Source: an uncultured Ignavibacteria bacterium
Lineage (GTDB): Bacteria > Bacteroidota > Ignavibacteria > Tepidaquicellales > OLB5
NCBI GenBank assembly: GCA_937873695.1
Contig: CALMYL010000013.1
Location: 1-64,000, forward strand
Direction of reading: 5' to 3'
Length of the DNA: 64,000 nucleotides
The stretch's first letter is position 1. Every line of letters begins with the position of its first letter. Under the pieces are notes generated by a model that worked only from the letters and a program-made list of their open reading frames with translations, had not been told where the DNA came from and ran no database searches. Below, in pieces: positions 35,650-44,454 of this stretch. The position numbers and the translations under genes are program-made.

Positions 35650-36483
35650 ATGAATTTTGACGGCATAAAAAAAATTGTTGAAGTTTTGATCTTTTCATCA
35701 GATAGACCCCTTACGCTGAAACAGATGAAAGATATCATCAACCAGGAAAAATCCGAAACAGGCGTAACAGCGGATATCCGAAATATTGAAAAAGCAGCCA
35801 ACGAGCTTATTGAAAAATATAATTCCGGCGATTTTTCTTTCAATATTATACAGGTTGCCGGCGCATACCGTTTTGCTACAAAACGTGAGTTTGCTCCCTG
35901 GCTGGCAAAGCTTAACAAGGAAAAATTAAAACGCCGTCTGTCACAATCAGCCCTGGAAACACTGGCGATTATTGCATACAGCCAGCCTATAACAAAGGGT
36001 GAAATTGAAGCAGTAAGAGGGGTTAACGTAGATTATATTATAGGTTCATTGCTTGAAAAGGACCTGATAACAATTAAAGGTCGCGCTGAAGTTGTGGGAA
36101 GGCCAATGTTATACGGAACTACCGATAATCTGCTTGAGTATTTGGGTATAAATGATATTTCGGATCTACCTCATCTTAAAGCAATTGATGAAATCATCAA
36201 GGCGGGTCCGCCGGATGGCGTTTCGCAATCCGATATTGATTTCTATGAAGAAATAAACCACATACGCGAAAAGCTGGTATCCGGCGGCAACGCCGCAGCG
36301 CAGCTTATTTCGGAGGTGGATTCACAAAATACAGAAGGTGCGGTTATACATGAGCTGAACCCCGAAGATCTGAACTCCGAAGAGCAGAACAGCGTTAGAG
36401 AGTTTGCCGGAGAAGAAAGCGAAATGGAAATCAATGCGGGCTCAGAAGGTGCAGAAAGTATCAGTGATGAAGAAAGTAATTAA
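35650..36483 (+). CDS. scpB: Segregation and condensation protein B
   Basis: A 277-residue ScpB: two winged-helix domains, including IKKIVEVLIFSSDRPLTLKQ and the strongly conserved LSQSALETLAIIAYSQPITKGEIEAVRGV and GRPMLYGTTDNLLEYLGI segments (each longer than quoted only in context). The last about 75 residues are an acidic, probably disordered tail (NPEDLNSEEQNS). It is a dimeric accessory subunit of the SMC-ScpAB complex. Its end overlaps the pseudouridine synthase start by 17 bases, indicating coupling. Confidence 0.93.
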   Translation: MNFDGIKKIVEVLIFSSDRPLTLKQMKDIINQEKSETGVTADIRNIEKAANELIEKYNSGDFSFNIIQVAGAYRFATKREFAPWLAKLNKEKLKRRLSQSALETLAIIAYSQPITKGEIEAVRGVNVDYIIGSLLEKDLITIKGRAEVVGRPMLYGTTDNLLEYLGINDISDLPHLKAIDEIIKAGPPDGVSQSDIDFYEEINHIREKLVSGGNAAAQLISEVDSQNTEGAVIHELNPEDLNSEEQNSVREFAGEESEMEINAGSEGAESISDEESN

Positions 36484-37543
36484 AAAAAGAACTTTTAAAA
36501 GATCTGATGATGTACCTGAATATGTGAACCCTGAGAAAAAAACATGGGGAAAGCAGGACGCCGAAGAAGATTATATTGAGGCAGCAAATGATACAAACGA
36601 AACAAAACTTACAAGACTAAACAAATTTATTTCGAATGCGGGAGTAACCGCAAGAAGAAAAGCAGATGAATTAATATTTACAGGAAGGGTTACAGTAAAC
36701 ATGCAGACTGTTACAGAACCGGGCACAAAAGTGAACCCGGAAAAGGATGTAGTTAAAGTTGACGGCGAGAAAATAAAGCCGCAGTCAGAATTTATCTACG
36801 TTGTACTTTTTAAACCAAGAGGTTATGTAACTACCACTCACGATGATAAAGGCAGACCGACCGTGATGGATCTTATAGGTCTTAACACCCGCCTGTACCC
36901 CATTGGCAGGCTTGACTACGATACCGATGGTGTATTGCTACTTACCAACGATGGTGAGTTTTCAAACATGATGATGCATCCAAGGCATAAGATATTTAAA
37001 ACATACTTTGCCAAGCTTGATAAACCCATGGAAGAGAACGATACCAAAAAGCTGCGCGAAGGAGTAATGATAGACGGCCGCCCGACATCAAGGGCTAAGG
37101 TAAGGATAATACCGAATACCGGCGAGCAGAATATCTGGATATCCATCCACGAAGGCAGGAACCGGCAGGTAAGAAGAATGCTTGAAGCGCTTGGTTATAT
37201 AGTGCAGAGATTAAAACGGGTAGAGTATGCCAGGATAGGGCTTGACGGCTTAAAGCCGGGTGAGTGGAGATACTTAACACCTGAAGAGTTTATTGAAGCT
37301 AAGAAACTTGCGACTCCAAAACCTGCTGTTTTCAGAAAACCGCAGCCTGAAGTACCTGAAGGCGAACCGGTAAAGAAAGAGAAAAAGGGCAAGAAGGGCG
37401 GCAAGAAGAAGAAGAAAGAGAAAAATAAGCTCAAAAAAGCCGCAGCTGTTCAGCAGCCGTCTTCAGGCTCTGATGTTCTTGAGAGTATTTCCAAAGAACT
37501 TGAAAATATTTCTGAACAGATATCTGATAACAGGGAAGATTAA
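36467..37543 (+). CDS. RluB/RsuA-family rRNA pseudouridine synthase
   Basis: A 358-residue protein. An S4 RNA-binding domain (TRLNKFISNAGVTARRKADE) precedes the catalytic domain with GRLDYDTDGVLLLTNDGE, which carries the nucleophilic Asp, and then GRNRQVRRMLEALGY. This is the large-subunit RluB type, modifying a uridine in 23S rRNA, though RsuA/RluE-like targets are possible. ATG at 36467 is preferred to a TTG at 36404 because it overlaps scpB by only 17 bases and begins MKKVIKKRTFKR. The C-terminus has a long Lys-rich tail (GKKGGKKKKKEKNKLKK), probably extra RNA contacts. A ScpB-RluB neighbourhood is common in bacteria. Confidence 0.9.
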   Translation: MKKVIKKRTFKRSDDVPEYVNPEKKTWGKQDAEEDYIEAANDTNETKLTRLNKFISNAGVTARRKADELIFTGRVTVNMQTVTEPGTKVNPEKDVVKVDGEKIKPQSEFIYVVLFKPRGYVTTTHDDKGRPTVMDLIGLNTRLYPIGRLDYDTDGVLLLTNDGEFSNMMMHPRHKIFKTYFAKLDKPMEENDTKKLREGVMIDGRPTSRAKVRIIPNTGEQNIWISIHEGRNRQVRRMLEALGYIVQRLKRVEYARIGLDGLKPGEWRYLTPEEFIEAKKLATPKPAVFRKPQPEVPEGEPVKKEKKGKKGGKKKKKEKNKLKKAAAVQQPSSGSDVLESISKELENISEQISDNRED

Positions 37544-37564
37544 TTAAGTTCATATATTTTTAGA

Positions 37565-37650
37565 GCAGTTACTTGGAAAGTAACTGCCGGAATTTCCGGG
37601 ACACAATTAAGCTCTGAGGGGTTTTCTTTAGATTGTGTCCTTTTGTATTT
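37565..37650 (+). terminator. Multi-hairpin terminator/leader between rluB-like gene and lysS
   Basis: GCAGTTACTT (37565-37574) pairs with AAGTAACTGC (37578-37587) around a GGA loop. CCGG-AATTT-CCGG follows at 37588-37596 and beyond. A larger stem of GGACACAAT (37599-37607) with ATTGTGTCC (37632-37640) then runs into TTTTGTATTTT. The last stem plus T-run is a normal terminator; the extra hairpins are unusual. Confidence 0.65.
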
Positions 37651-37686
37651 TACTTATTTCATTTTTTTATGATTTAACATACCAAC

Positions 37687-37691
37687 AGGAG
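37687..37691 (+). promoter_or_regulatory. Shine-Dalgarno site for lysS
   Basis: AGGAG lies eight bases upstream of the TTG at 37700 and fixes that codon as the lysS start. Clear Shine-Dalgarno sites are rare in this window. Confidence 0.75.
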
Positions 37692-37699
37692 AATTTTTT

Positions 37700-39265
37700 T
37701 TGCAGGAAATTAACGATTTAGTTAAGCAGCGCCTTGCGGCGCTTGAAGAAATAAAAAAGCTAGGCGTGAATCCTTACCCGCACAGGTTTGATGTTAAGGC
37801 AGATTCCGCCGGAATATTAAGCACATTCAAAGATCCCGCTGATGAGGCCGAAGCCGAAGCGCATAAACAGAAGATAATTTCGGTGGCAGGCAGAATTATG
37901 GCAATCCGCAAAATGGGAAAAGCAAGCTTTTTCCAGGTAAAAGATGCAACCGGAAAGATACAGATATACATCAGGCAAAATGATGTTGGAGAACAAATGT
38001 ACAAACTATTCAAATTGCTTGATATTGGTGATATTGTTGGTGTGAACGGTTTTGTTTTCCGTACCAAGATGGGTGAAGTTTCAGTCCACGCCTCGGCAAT
38101 TGAACTACTTACGAAAACTATTCAGCCTTTGCCTGTTGTAAAAGAAGAAACCACCGAAACCGGTGAAAAGATCATTCATGACGCGTTTGCCGATGTTGAG
38201 CTTCGCTACAGGCAGAGATATATTGATCTTATTGTAAACGACCACGTTAAGGATACATTTGTAAAACGCACACAGATCATTCACGCAATAAAGCGTACTC
38301 TTGAAGGTTACAATTTTTTTGAAGTGGAAACTCCCACACTGCAATCAATTTACGGGGGTGCTAATGCAAGACCGTTTATTACTCAGCATAATGCGCTGAA
38401 TATTCCGTTATACCTCAGAATTTCTAACGAGCTTTATTTAAAAAGACTTGTTGTAGGCGGATTCAACCGAGTGTACGAGTTTGTTAAAGATTTTCGTAAT
38501 GAAGGAATTGACAGAACCCATAATCCTGAGTTCACACAGGTTGAGTGGTACCAGGCTTATGGCGATTACAACGACAGCATGAATCTCTTCGAAGAGGTTG
38601 TTGAAAACGCCTGCCTTGCAGTAAACAATACTACCAAAGTTGATTACCAGGGAACAGAAATTGATTTTAAACGCCCGTGGCGTAGACTTAAAATGGTTGA
38701 TGCAATCGCTGAAAAGTGCGGCATTGATGTACTTAACATGAAAAAAGCTGATATCATTCAGTATATGAAGGATAAAGAAATTGATCTTGATCCTAAAATT
38801 ATGCACAGTAAGGGACTCGTTATAGCGGCGCTGTTTGAAGCTACCTGCGAAGAGAGCCTTGAACAGCCGACATTTATTCTGGATCACCCCATTGATACAA
38901 CGCCGCTTTGCAAGCCGCTTCGCGAATACACCATGCAGCAGCTTGAAGATATGAAGAAGGATCCGGAAGCAGTAATATTTGTTGAAAGGTTTGAGCCGTA
39001 CATAAATAAATGGGAGCTGGGTAATTCATACACCGAGCTTAATGACCCGGTATTGCAGCGCAGTTTGCTTGAAGAACAGGTTGAGCGCGGAAGAGGAGGC
39101 GAAGAGGAGACTCACCCGCTGGATGAAGACTTTTTGCGTGCCATTGAAGTGGGTATGCCGCCAACTACAGGGGTTGGACTTGGAGTTGACAGACTTGTTA
39201 TGCTGCTCACAAATTCAGCAACTATCAGGGATGTGTTATTCTTCCCGTTAATGAGACCGTTGTGA
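37700..39265 (+). CDS. lysS: Lysyl-tRNA synthetase, class II
   Basis: A 521-residue LysRS. The N-terminal OB fold (about residues 50-150) is followed by the class II core: motif 1 around FFEVETPTLQSIYGGANARP, motif 2 in VYEFVKDFRNEGIDRTHNPEF, and motif 3 in GVGLGVDRLVML near the C-terminus. It charges tRNA-Lys with lysine in the cytoplasm. It starts with TTG, supported by an AGGAG eight bases upstream. The multi-hairpin region before it ends the upstream transcript and might also act as a leader. No T-box signature is seen. Confidence 0.96.
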   Translation: MQEINDLVKQRLAALEEIKKLGVNPYPHRFDVKADSAGILSTFKDPADEAEAEAHKQKIISVAGRIMAIRKMGKASFFQVKDATGKIQIYIRQNDVGEQMYKLFKLLDIGDIVGVNGFVFRTKMGEVSVHASAIELLTKTIQPLPVVKEETTETGEKIIHDAFADVELRYRQRYIDLIVNDHVKDTFVKRTQIIHAIKRTLEGYNFFEVETPTLQSIYGGANARPFITQHNALNIPLYLRISNELYLKRLVVGGFNRVYEFVKDFRNEGIDRTHNPEFTQVEWYQAYGDYNDSMNLFEEVVENACLAVNNTTKVDYQGTEIDFKRPWRRLKMVDAIAEKCGIDVLNMKKADIIQYMKDKEIDLDPKIMHSKGLVIAALFEATCEESLEQPTFILDHPIDTTPLCKPLREYTMQQLEDMKKDPEAVIFVERFEPYINKWELGNSYTELNDPVLQRSLLEEQVERGRGGEEETHPLDEDFLRAIEVGMPPTTGVGLGVDRLVMLLTNSATIRDVLFFPLMRPL

Positions 39266-39281
39266 TCTTTTGCCTGAGTAG

Positions 39282-39336
39282 CCACGCTCTTTAGAGCGTG
39301 GAAGAATTAGTTTAACTCCATAGGGACTTTAGTCCC
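39282..39336. repeat. Pair of CTTTAG-centred palindromes after lysS
   Basis: CCACGCTCTTTAGAGCGTGG (39282-39301) and GGGACTTTAGTCCC (39323-39336) are perfect palindromes around a TTTA/CTTTAG centre. They resemble the hairpins of the 34337-34696 units (centres CTTTAG, CTGTAG). They may help end lysS transcription but lack T-runs. Confidence 0.65.
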
Positions 39337-39352
39337 CAATTAAAAAAGTTTA

Positions 39353-39835
39353 ATGCTGTTCAAAGAAAACATAAACGGATATTTATATTCAACCGATAAA
39401 GATAAATTACAATTTGATGTAATTCATAATTATCTTTCAAAAGAATCATACTGGGCTAAGGGAATTTCGTCTGATATCTTAATGCGAGTGATCGAAAACT
39501 CCGAATGCTTTGGGATATATAAAGGCAGTGAACAGGTTGGATTTGCAAGAGTCGTGACAGATAAGGCAACATTTGGTTACCTTGGTGATGTGTTTGTTCT
39601 CGAGCCGCACCGCGGCAAAGGACTTTCAAAAAACCTGATGGCATTTATTCTTAGACACCCTGAACTTCAGGGCTTCAGAAGGTGGATGCTTCTTACAAGG
39701 GACGCACAGGGGTTATACTCACAGTTTGGATTTATAAAATTCCACGCCCCTGATAGATGTATGGAGCTATGGTACCCGAATGTTTACAGCGGTAACCCCG
39801 ATAAAAAAGGAATAGCCGCAAAAGAAAATAACTGA
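39353..39835 (+). CDS. GNAT-family N-acetyltransferase
   Basis: A 160-residue single GNAT domain. Strands FGIYKGSEQVGFARVVTDK and YLGDVFVLEPHRGKGLSKNL contain the acetyl-CoA pyrophosphate loop (HRGKGLSKNL matches Q/RxxGxG/A); the C-terminal GLYSQFGFIKF is the usual beta-bulge end. It matches small cytoplasmic GNATs of unknown substrate, often annotated simply as GNAT acetyltransferase. It sits between the lysS palindromes and the cystathionine beta-synthase gene (37-base gap), which may be chance. Confidence 0.85.
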   Translation: MLFKENINGYLYSTDKDKLQFDVIHNYLSKESYWAKGISSDILMRVIENSECFGIYKGSEQVGFARVVTDKATFGYLGDVFVLEPHRGKGLSKNLMAFILRHPELQGFRRWMLLTRDAQGLYSQFGFIKFHAPDRCMELWYPNVYSGNPDKKGIAAKENN

Positions 39836-39872
39836 TCTCAAGTAATCTTTGTAATGAAAGTGATATTTTAAT

Positions 39873-41231
39873 ATGAAAGTAGTAAACAGTATTCTGGAAC
39901 TCTTCGGGAAAACCCCTTTGGTTAAGCTGAATCACATCACCAAAGATATTAAAGCCCAGGTGTTCGCGAAAATGGAATCAATGAATCCCGGTGCAAGTGT
40001 TAAAGACAGGATAGGCCTTGCGATGATTGAGGACGCTGAAAAACGCGGACTGTTAAAACCCGGTGGTACCATAATTGAAGCAACAAGCGGTAATACGGGT
40101 ATAGGTCTTGCGCTGACCTCAGCTGTAAAGGGTTATAAATGTATATTTACTATGACGGAGAAAGTTTCTGTTGAAAAACGCCGTTACCTGCAGGCGCTTG
40201 GCGCCGATGTTGTTATATGCCCTATGACCGCAAAACATGATACCCCCGAAAATTATGTAAGTGTTGCAAAAAGAATAAATGCAGATACACCGAACTCACT
40301 GTTTATTTACCAGTATAATAATCCTTCAAATCCTGATGCTCATTATCATACTACGGGTCCTGAACTATGGGAACAGACACAGGGCAGGATAACTCATTTT
40401 GTTGGAAGTCTTGGCACAGGCGGAACGGTAAGCGGTACAGGCAGATTTTTGAAAGAAAAGAATCCGAATATAAAAATTATAGCTGCTGATCCGTACGGCT
40501 CGATCTTCAAAACCTACAAAGAGTCAGGCATTATGACCGAAGGCACCCCTTACCTTGTTGAAGGCATTGGTCAGGATATGCTTCCTGAAAATGTGCACTT
40601 TAAGTATATTGATGAAATTATAAATATTACCGATAAAGATTCATTCCACCTTTCACGACGTTTGGGCAGGGAAGAAGGAATATTCTGCGGCGGAAGTACA
40701 GGAACAAATCTAGCTGCAGCTTTAAGGGTAGCCAAAGATCTTGATGAGAACGGTGTTGTTGTTTTTGTGGTATGTGATACCGGGGAAAGGTATCTCAGCA
40801 AACATCATTCCGATGAATGGATGCGTGAAAAACGCCTGCTTGAAAAGGATAAAACTACGATCGGTGTGGTGTTTCAGACGAAACTCTCGGGTGGTTTGCC
40901 GAATATGATATCAGCTGCGCCAGCTGAAACTATAGGTGAAGCGCTGGCAAGACTTGAGCAGTATAATGTATCACAGATTCCGGTGCTTGATGAAAACCGC
41001 TCAGTTGGCGCGCTTACAGAGGGCGACCTGATGAGCATGATAATTGATGACCCTCGAACTATTGATAAGAAAGTATCTGAAGTAATGGGAAAGCCCTATC
41101 CTGTTATAGATGAATCTGAAGATATCAGGCACGGCATACAGTATTTGAAAGAATCACCGGCAATACTTGTAAGTCAGTACGGCAGGCTGATAGGTATATT
41201 AACAAGATACGACGTACTTGATTTTGTGTGA
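39873..41231 (+). CDS. cbs: Cystathionine beta-synthase (PLP domain plus CBS pair)
   Basis: A 452-residue two-part protein. Residues 1-320 form a fold-type II PLP domain with the Schiff-base Lys in [13 protein letters not shown] (K44), the substrate loop TSGNTGIG, and the phosphate loop [10 protein letters not shown]. Residues about 330-452 are a pair of CBS domains ([20 protein letters not shown] and [19 protein letters not shown]). The architecture is that of cystathionine beta-synthase without the heme segment: serine plus homocysteine to cystathionine. The CBS pair probably senses an adenosyl ligand. The cystathionine lyase gene follows at 41740, separated only by a GxxExxY inverted-repeat cassette. 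Confidence 0.9.
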   Translation: MKVVNSILELFGKTPLVKLNHITKDIKAQVFAKMESMNPGASVKDRIGLAMIEDAEKRGLLKPGGTIIEATSGNTGIGLALTSAVKGYKCIFTMTEKVSVEKRRYLQALGADVVICPMTAKHDTPENYVSVAKRINADTPNSLFIYQYNNPSNPDAHYHTTGPELWEQTQGRITHFVGSLGTGGTVSGTGRFLKEKNPNIKIIAADPYGSIFKTYKESGIMTEGTPYLVEGIGQDMLPENVHFKYIDEIINITDKDSFHLSRRLGREEGIFCGGSTGTNLAAALRVAKDLDENGVVVFVVCDTGERYLSKHHSDEWMREKRLLEKDKTTIGVVFQTKLSGGLPNMISAAPAETIGEALARLEQYNVSQIPVLDENRSVGALTEGDLMSMIIDDPRTIDKKVSEVMGKPYPVIDESEDIRHGIQYLKESPAILVSQYGRLIGILTRYDVLDFV

Positions 41232-41258
41232 TTGACGGCATACTTTTTTAAAATCTTG

Positions 41259-41731
41259 CCCGCAAAGACGCAAAGAAATCTATAGGTTTTGTGAAATTGA
41301 ATAATTTATTCAATAGTAAAATACATAATGACTGAGAATGAAATAGCAACTATAGTAGTAGATTTGTGTATTAAGATTCATAAGACTTTAGGTCCCGGTT
41401 TATTGGAATCTGTTTATGAATCAGCTCTGTGTTATGAATTATCAAGATTAAATATACCATTCGAAAGACAAAAAGAAATTTCCGTGATTTACGAAAATGT
41501 CGTTCTTGATGTTGGATTTAGAGCTGACGTTATTGTAGAGGATAAAGTAATTGTTGAATTAAAATCTATTGAAAATTTGCTAAACGTACACCATAAGACT
41601 TTGATAACATATTTAAAACTTTCAGATAGAAGATTGGGATTATTAATAAACTTTAATGTAAACTTACTAAAGGACGGCATTTCACGTAAGGTTAACAAAT
41701 TATAACTTTGCGTTCTTTGCGTCTTTGCGGG
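41259..41731. mobile_element. Inverted-repeat cassette 1 carrying a GxxExxY gene
   Basis: A perfect 19-bp inverted repeat, CCCGCAAAGACGCAAAGAA at 41259-41277 and its reverse complement at 41713-41731, encloses one ORF. The arms are internally repetitive (GCAAAGA twice; the right arm adds a third CTTTGCG just inside). Outside the arms lie AAAATCTT (41250-41257) and AAAATATT (41732-41739), a 7/8 direct match that could be a target duplication but is AT-rich. There is no transposase. The 473-base cassette sits between two transsulfuration genes. Confidence 0.65.
41328..41705 (+). CDS. GxxExxY family protein (PD-(D/E)XK-like)
   Basis: A 125-residue small soluble protein. The name-giving motif is GLLESVY within LGPGLLESVYESALCYEL. 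The nuclease-like core is FRADVIVEDKVIVELKS, where an Asp and the ExK pair form a PD-(D/E)XK arrangement. The C-terminal helix and strand (YLKLSDRRLGLLINFN) are also typical. The family is widespread but, as far as I know, has no established function. The gene lies wholly within a 19-bp inverted repeat, and no toxin or partner gene is adjacent. A second member at 47620-47994 is likewise flanked by inverted repeats. Confidence 0.85.
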   Translation: MTENEIATIVVDLCIKIHKTLGPGLLESVYESALCYELSRLNIPFERQKEISVIYENVVLDVGFRADVIVEDKVIVELKSIENLLNVHHKTLITYLKLSDRRLGLLINFNVNLLKDGISRKVNKL

Positions 41732-41739
41732 AAAATATT

Positions 41740-42888
41740 ATGAAATTTTCGACTAAAGCTATACACGCCGGCAACCAACCTGACCCGACTACGGGAGCGG
41801 TGAATATACCGATATACGCAACATCAACATATGCCGATGAAGCGTTCGGTGTATCCAAAGGATTTGATTACGGAAGAACAATTAACCCAACGCGCGTAGC
41901 GCTTGAAACAAATATTGCCGCACTAGAAAACGCAAAACACGGTTTTGCATTTTCAAGCGGAATGGGCGCAACTCATGCAATCGCAACACTTCTCGAAAAA
42001 GGTGATCATGTAATTGTATCACAGAACGTTTACGGCGGAACATACAGGATATTTGAACGAATCTTCCGTAAAATGGGACTCGATTTTTCATGGGTAGATA
42101 CTTCAAAAGAACCGGAGATAAAAGCAGCCTTAAAGCCCAATACAAAAATGATATTTGTGGAAACACCCACAAATCCAATGCTTACGCTTACTGATCTTGA
42201 AATGATATCAAAGTTCGCAAAAGCCAATAAGCTTATTTCTGTTTGCGATAATACATTTATGAGTCCGTATTTCCAGAATCCGCTTGATTTAGGGATTGAT
42301 ATAGTTGTACACAGCACAACAAAATACATCAACGGGCACAGTGACGCTATTGGCGGCTTTGCCGCGGCATCAAACCCGGAAATTGCCGAGCAGCTGAAGT
42401 TCATACAAAATTCCGTTGGTGCGGTACCTTCACCATTTGATTGTTACTTAGTCCTTCGCGCAACTAAAACACTTGCACTAAGAATGGAAAGACACAATGA
42501 AAATGCTGTGAAGCTGGCTGCTGTTCTTCACGAAAAGTATAAAGACAAAATTAAGCACGTATTTTATCCGGGGCTGCCATCACATCCCCAGCATGAGCTT
42601 GCTAAAAAACAAATGCGCGGCTTTGGCGGAATGATTTCAATCGAGCTTGGTTCGCTTGATAATGCAGTTAAATTCTTCAACGGACTCAAAATTTTCTCTC
42701 GTGCTGAGTCACTTGGCGGAGTAGAGAGTTTAGTATGCCACCCCGTCAGCATGACCCACGGCGCGGTGCCGAAAGAAGAACGCGAAAAATTCGGTTTGAC
42801 CGATGGACTTGTAAGGCTATCAGTAGGCGTTGAAGATTACGATGATCTGCTTGAAGATATTACTAATGCACTGGCGGGAGTTAAATAA
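41740..42888 (+). CDS. Cystathionine gamma-lyase/synthase (Cys/Met PLP family)
   Basis: A 382-residue trans-sulfuration enzyme. PLP lysine K195 lies in HSTTKYINGHSDA; other family marks are GFDYGRTINPTRVALE, AFSSGMGATHAI, FVETPTNPML, and GVESLVCHPVSMTH. ATG at 41740 is preferred; a longer reading from TTG 41725 would begin inside the right arm of the inverted-repeat cassette. With the cystathionine beta-synthase upstream, gamma-lyase (cystathionine to cysteine) is the most consistent role, though gamma-synthase activity cannot be excluded from sequence. It is followed without spacing by a class V aminotransferase. Confidence 0.88.
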   Translation: MKFSTKAIHAGNQPDPTTGAVNIPIYATSTYADEAFGVSKGFDYGRTINPTRVALETNIAALENAKHGFAFSSGMGATHAIATLLEKGDHVIVSQNVYGGTYRIFERIFRKMGLDFSWVDTSKEPEIKAALKPNTKMIFVETPTNPMLTLTDLEMISKFAKANKLISVCDNTFMSPYFQNPLDLGIDIVVHSTTKYINGHSDAIGGFAAASNPEIAEQLKFIQNSVGAVPSPFDCYLVLRATKTLALRMERHNENAVKLAAVLHEKYKDKIKHVFYPGLPSHPQHELAKKQMRGFGGMISIELGSLDNAVKFFNGLKIFSRAESLGGVESLVCHPVSMTHGAVPKEEREKFGLTDGLVRLSVGVEDYDDLLEDITNALAGVK

Positions 42889-44034
42889 ATGCTGGATAAT
42901 CACAATGAAATACGCGCGCAGTTCCCGTTTATGGAGAAGTTCATTTACTTTGATGCTGCGCATTATACGCCGTACCCGCAAAGATCGGTTAAGAAACTCA
43001 ATGAATTCATAAATACATTTACGACTGATTATCTTAATCTAAGTCTGGTTAATATTAACCTGTCACGTGAGTTCAGAAGCACGTGCGGTAAACTGCTTAA
43101 CTGCGAAGCTGAGGATATTATAATCACATCTAATACCACACACGGGATAAATATTTTCGCAAACGGCATTCAGCTTGATCCTAAAGATAATAATGTAGCA
43201 ATGCTTGATTCGGAATTCCCCGCGGTAGTATACCCGTGGCTAAACCGGGAAAAACTCGGTAAAGCTACTGTAATGCTGATACCAAGCGATAAAGGCTATG
43301 CCAATGAAGCCTTGATCAAGCGTACGCTTATGGATTTCAATGTACGTGTATTTACCATAAGTTTGGTACAGTTCCTTGGTTACAGGCACTCCATACGTAA
43401 TATTGCGGAATTCTGCAAAAAACGCAATATTTACCTTGTAATTGATGCAATTCAGGCTACCGGCGTGTGCCCCGTTGATGTGCAGGAAATGGGAATTGAT
43501 TTTTTAAGCACAGGTAACCAGAAGTGGCTTATGTCGCCCGCAGGATTGGGCTTTACCTACATTTCAAAGAAATACCGCGAGCTGATAAATCCAACATATG
43601 CAGGCACTACGAATGTTAACTACAACTTCGATAATTTTCTGGATTACAAGCTTGATTTCAAAACATCCGGCGAAGCGTATGAGAACTCAACCCTCAATAC
43701 ACTTGGGATGATTGGCACCGATGTAGTATTGAAATATTTTATGGAGCTTGGCGTAAAAAATATATTTGATCATATCATAGATATCCAGAATAAGCTTATC
43801 AGTTTACTGGATAAAACAAAATATAAAGTTGAAAGCGATCTCTCGGCGGAACACCGCTCTAATATTCTGATTTTTTCTCATGTTGATAGCACTAAGAACA
43901 AAGAAGTACAGAAGATGCTGGAAGATAAGAAAATTTATATCGCAGTCCGTGAAGGATTCCTGAGAGTTTCACCTCATATTTATAATAACTACAGCGATGC
44001 TGAACAATTAGCTGAAAGCTTGAACAGTTTTTAA
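42889..44034 (+). CDS. Class V PLP aminotransferase-like enzyme
   Basis: A 381-residue fold-type I enzyme of the cysteine desulfurase/isopenicillin-N epimerase group. PLP contacts are D186 in LVIDAIQATGVCPVDV and the Schiff-base K212 in STGNQKWLMSP. There is no conserved catalytic Cys loop of IscS/SufS near the C-terminus, so it is unlikely to be a housekeeping desulfurase. Kynureninase was considered, but the active-site context differs. It begins at the base after the cystathionine lyase stop, so sulfur amino-acid metabolism (for example a lyase or selenocysteine-lyase-like reaction) is a fair guess. Confidence 0.8.
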   Translation: MLDNHNEIRAQFPFMEKFIYFDAAHYTPYPQRSVKKLNEFINTFTTDYLNLSLVNINLSREFRSTCGKLLNCEAEDIIITSNTTHGINIFANGIQLDPKDNNVAMLDSEFPAVVYPWLNREKLGKATVMLIPSDKGYANEALIKRTLMDFNVRVFTISLVQFLGYRHSIRNIAEFCKKRNIYLVIDAIQATGVCPVDVQEMGIDFLSTGNQKWLMSPAGLGFTYISKKYRELINPTYAGTTNVNYNFDNFLDYKLDFKTSGEAYENSTLNTLGMIGTDVVLKYFMELGVKNIFDHIIDIQNKLISLLDKTKYKVESDLSAEHRSNILIFSHVDSTKNKEVQKMLEDKKIYIAVREGFLRVSPHIYNNYSDAEQLAESLNSF

Positions 44035-44058
44035 TTCTGCAATTTATTACTGAATAAT

Positions 44059-44448
44059 ATGACGTACCACAATTCAAAAACCGTAACAACATCCTTCGAA
44101 GAAACGATCGAGAAAGTAACCGAAGAGCTGAAAAAAGAAGGCTTTGGGGTACTTACTGAAATAGACGTAAAGGAAACATTAAAGAAAAAACTTGATGTGG
44201 ATTTCCGCAAATACAGGATTTTGGGTGCATGCAATCCGCCGCTGGCATACAAGGCATTGAGCGAAGAAGAGAACATAGGGGTAATGCTGCCCTGTAATGT
44301 AATTGTTCAGGAAAAAGAGGGCGGTGTTGTGCAGGTATCGGCTATTAATCCGATGGAATCAATGAAGGCAGTCGCAAATCCAAATCTTGAAGAAGTCGCA
44401 TCAACTGTCAGCAGTAAACTTGCTAAGGTAATAGAGAACTTAAAATAA
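44059..44448 (+). CDS. DUF302 domain protein
   Basis: A 129-residue single-domain DUF302 protein: beta-alpha units beginning SFEETIEKVTEELKKEGFGVLTEIDV, then RILGACNPPLAYKALSEEENIGVMLPCNVIV, the region that defines the family. No signal peptide is visible, so it is probably cytoplasmic. DUF302 proteins often lie near redox or metal-stress genes, but no function is established. It follows the aminotransferase by 24 bases and precedes the methyltransferase by six, so it is in the same operon. Confidence 0.85.
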   Translation: MTYHNSKTVTTSFEETIEKVTEELKKEGFGVLTEIDVKETLKKKLDVDFRKYRILGACNPPLAYKALSEEENIGVMLPCNVIVQEKEGGVVQVSAINPMESMKAVANPNLEEVASTVSSKLAKVIENLK

Positions 44449-44454
44449 AATAAA

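Noticed and set aside
36404-36466. Longer start for the pseudouridine synthase
   Set aside because: The extra 21 residues are an out-of-frame reading of the scpB tail; ATG at 36467 is more economical.
37544-37699. T-box riboswitch before lysS
   Set aside because: No T-box sequence or stem I features are visible; the hairpins end in a T-run like a terminator.
39873-41231. O-acetylserine sulfhydrylase (CysK) for the PLP gene
   Set aside because: The C-terminal CBS-domain pair and the cystathionine lyase gene downstream favour cystathionine beta-synthase.
41725-41739. N-terminal extension of the cystathionine lyase from TTG 41725
   Set aside because: It would start inside the inverted-repeat arm; ATG at 41740 gives the normal family N-terminus.
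42889-44034. Kynureninase completing the tryptophan route
   Set aside because: The PLP site context (IDAIQATG, STGNQKWL) fits the desulfurase/epimerase class V group, and the gene belongs to the transsulfuration run.
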